6,902 bases of DNA from an uncultured Oscillospiraceae bacterium (GTDB lineage: Bacteria; Bacillota; Clostridia; Oscillospirales; Acutalibacteraceae): NCBI GenBank assembly GCA_900555805.1, contig USMJ01000062.1:1-6902 (forward strand), given 5' to 3'. Shown here piece by piece: positions 6,250-6,902 of this stretch. A program made the translations under genes and the position numbers. Each line of letters opens with the position of its first letter. Positions within the stretch are counted from its first letter, which is position 1. The notes under the pieces were generated by a model that ran no database searches, was not told where the DNA came from, and saw nothing but the letters and a program-made list of their open reading frames with translations.

Positions 6250-6783
6250 CTATCTGACCCTGTGTTTTTCGCCCGAGCGCTTTTCAAGCTCGAGCATACG
6301 CTTTATGACGGGTCTTTCTTTGTATCTTCTGTATCTGTAAAAGAAATAAAAGACTATTTCCTTCGCCGGCGGTTCGACATAGACCGAAACGGCGCCGACC
6401 TCGTTCGCCCCTTTGACATCCGAGAAGATCTGGTCGCCGACGAACGCAATGTCGCGTACATCAACACCCAAAATCTCAGCCGCCCTGAGAAACGGCTCGG
6501 CCTTAGGCTTCTTGGCTATAGGTACGCAGGGAAGTGCGAGCGTACGGGCAATTTTCATCGCGCGTGAGCGGTTGGCGTTCGAGACGATCATGATGGGAAA
6601 GCCGCTGTCTCTGACGCGCTCGACCCACTGTCGCGATTCGCCGATGAACCGCCTTGTCGCGTCGTAGCAGATGGTGTTGTCGATGTCGATGGCGACCGCC
6701 TTGACGCCCCACGAGCGGATATCGTCAAGCGAAATGTTCTCGATTCGGTCATAGTGATACATCGGTATCAGGTTTATATCCAT
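6250..6783 (-). CDS. yqeG: YqeG family HAD-IIIA phosphatase
   Basis: This 177-residue protein is a complete HAD-superfamily hydrolase of the YqeG type, with the family's usual length. The nucleophile motif is AIDIDNTI (31-38, D33 and D35), motif II is IVSNAN (66-71, S68), the motif III lysine lies in AKKPK (90-94), and motif IV is GDQIFSDVKGAN (116-127, D117 and D122). The N-terminal MDINLIPMYHYDRI segment is typical of the family. The C-terminal 35 residues are rich in Arg, Lys and Tyr. The natural substrate is not established; Bacillus yqeG lies beside ribosome-assembly and shikimate genes. The ATG is preceded by AAAGG (6791-6795) at 7 bases. It sits just after the rpsU terminator and 11 bp before the peptidase gene. 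Confidence 0.95.
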   Translation of the reverse strand: MDINLIPMYHYDRIENISLDDIRSWGVKAVAIDIDNTICYDATRRFIGESRQWVERVRDSGFPIMIVSNANRSRAMKIARTLALPCVPIAKKPKAEPFLRAAEILGVDVRDIAFVGDQIFSDVKGANEVGAVSVYVEPPAKEIVFYFFYRYRRYKERPVIKRMLELEKRSGEKHRVR

Positions 6784-6803
6784 AATTTTACCTTTCGGAA
6801 AAC

Positions 6804-6831
6804 AGAATAAAAAGCAGGCTTGCGCCTGCTT
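6804..6831 (-). terminator. Terminator of rpsU
   Basis: On the minus strand an 8-bp stem AAGCAGGC/GCCTGCTT (arms 6824-6831 and 6812-6819) is closed by a GCAA tetraloop of the stable GNRA type and followed by TTTTTATT, counting the last stem bases. It begins 8 bases after the rpsU stop. Only about 20 bases remain between its U-tract and the yqeG start, so yqeG probably depends on readthrough or on a promoter inside rpsU. Confidence 0.88.
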
Positions 6832-6839
6832 CTTTTCAC

Positions 6840-6902
6840 TTACTTGTACTTGCGCTTACGAGCAGCCTCGGACTTCTTCTTTCTCTTAACAGAGGGCTTC
6901 TC
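6840..6902 (-). CDS. rpsU: 30S ribosomal protein bS21, C-terminal end (partial)
   Basis: The right edge holds the last 20 codons and the TAA stop (6840-6842) of a minus-strand gene whose start lies outside the window. The translation EKPSVKRKKKSEAARKRKYK is the strongly basic tail of bS21; KKKSEAARKRK is highly characteristic. bS21 sits on the 30S platform near the anti-Shine-Dalgarno end of 16S rRNA and helps initiation. Most of the protein (about two thirds of a usual 57-60 residues) is not visible. A terminator follows directly. The assignment rests on this short but distinctive tail. Confidence 0.9.
   Translation of the reverse strand, partial: EKPSVKRKKKSEAARKRKYK

Noticed and set aside
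5354..6257. Two overlapping plus-strand open frames opposite the peptidase gene
   Set aside because: They overlap each other and lie antisense to a complete metallopeptidase with all five metal ligands.

Overview
The window is an ordinary piece of a bacterial chromosome, most probably from an uncultured gut-type clostridium (Oscillospiraceae/Ruminococcaceae-like). The evidence is a YqeG-family HAD phosphatase next to an aminopeptidase P gene, an HflX, a PrmA, a DUF4830-type membrane protein, strong AGGAGG ribosome binding sites, compact rho-independent terminators and roughly balanced GC. Taxonomy is inferred from the protein families alone. All complete genes use the standard code and look intact. 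No mobile element, CRISPR array, tRNA or rRNA was found.

Layout from right to left, because most genes lie on the minus strand: the last 20 codons of rpsU (ribosomal protein bS21) enter at the right edge and end in a clear terminator. yqeG follows, then an aminopeptidase P/Xaa-Pro dipeptidase gene 11 bp further on, ending in a second terminator. hflX, a ribosome-associated GTPase, comes next with its own strong ribosome binding site. Facing it from the plus strand, with only 24 bp between the stop codons, is a small gene for a membrane-anchored protein with a DUF4830-like domain. A 213-bp divergent intergenic region separates that gene from a minus-strand pair: a cytosolic GH13 alpha-glucan hydrolase (neopullulanase/cyclomaltodextrinase type), then prmA (ribosomal protein L11 methyltransferase), with an ATGA start-stop overlap. 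A long hairpin terminator closes prmA. The first 60 bases hold nothing that can be assigned.

Four of the genes touch the ribosome or protein turnover (rpsU, hflX, prmA, the Pro-specific peptidase). The GH13 enzyme handles intracellular maltodextrins, and its coupling to prmA is probably a matter of genome arrangement, not of shared function. The least explained part is the 2936-3148 intergenic region. It contains a perfect inverted repeat upstream of the GH13 gene and, immediately before the DUF4830-like gene, a 16-bp-paired hairpin whose 3' arm contains the ribosome binding site. I saw no convincing evidence of a new multi-gene system.
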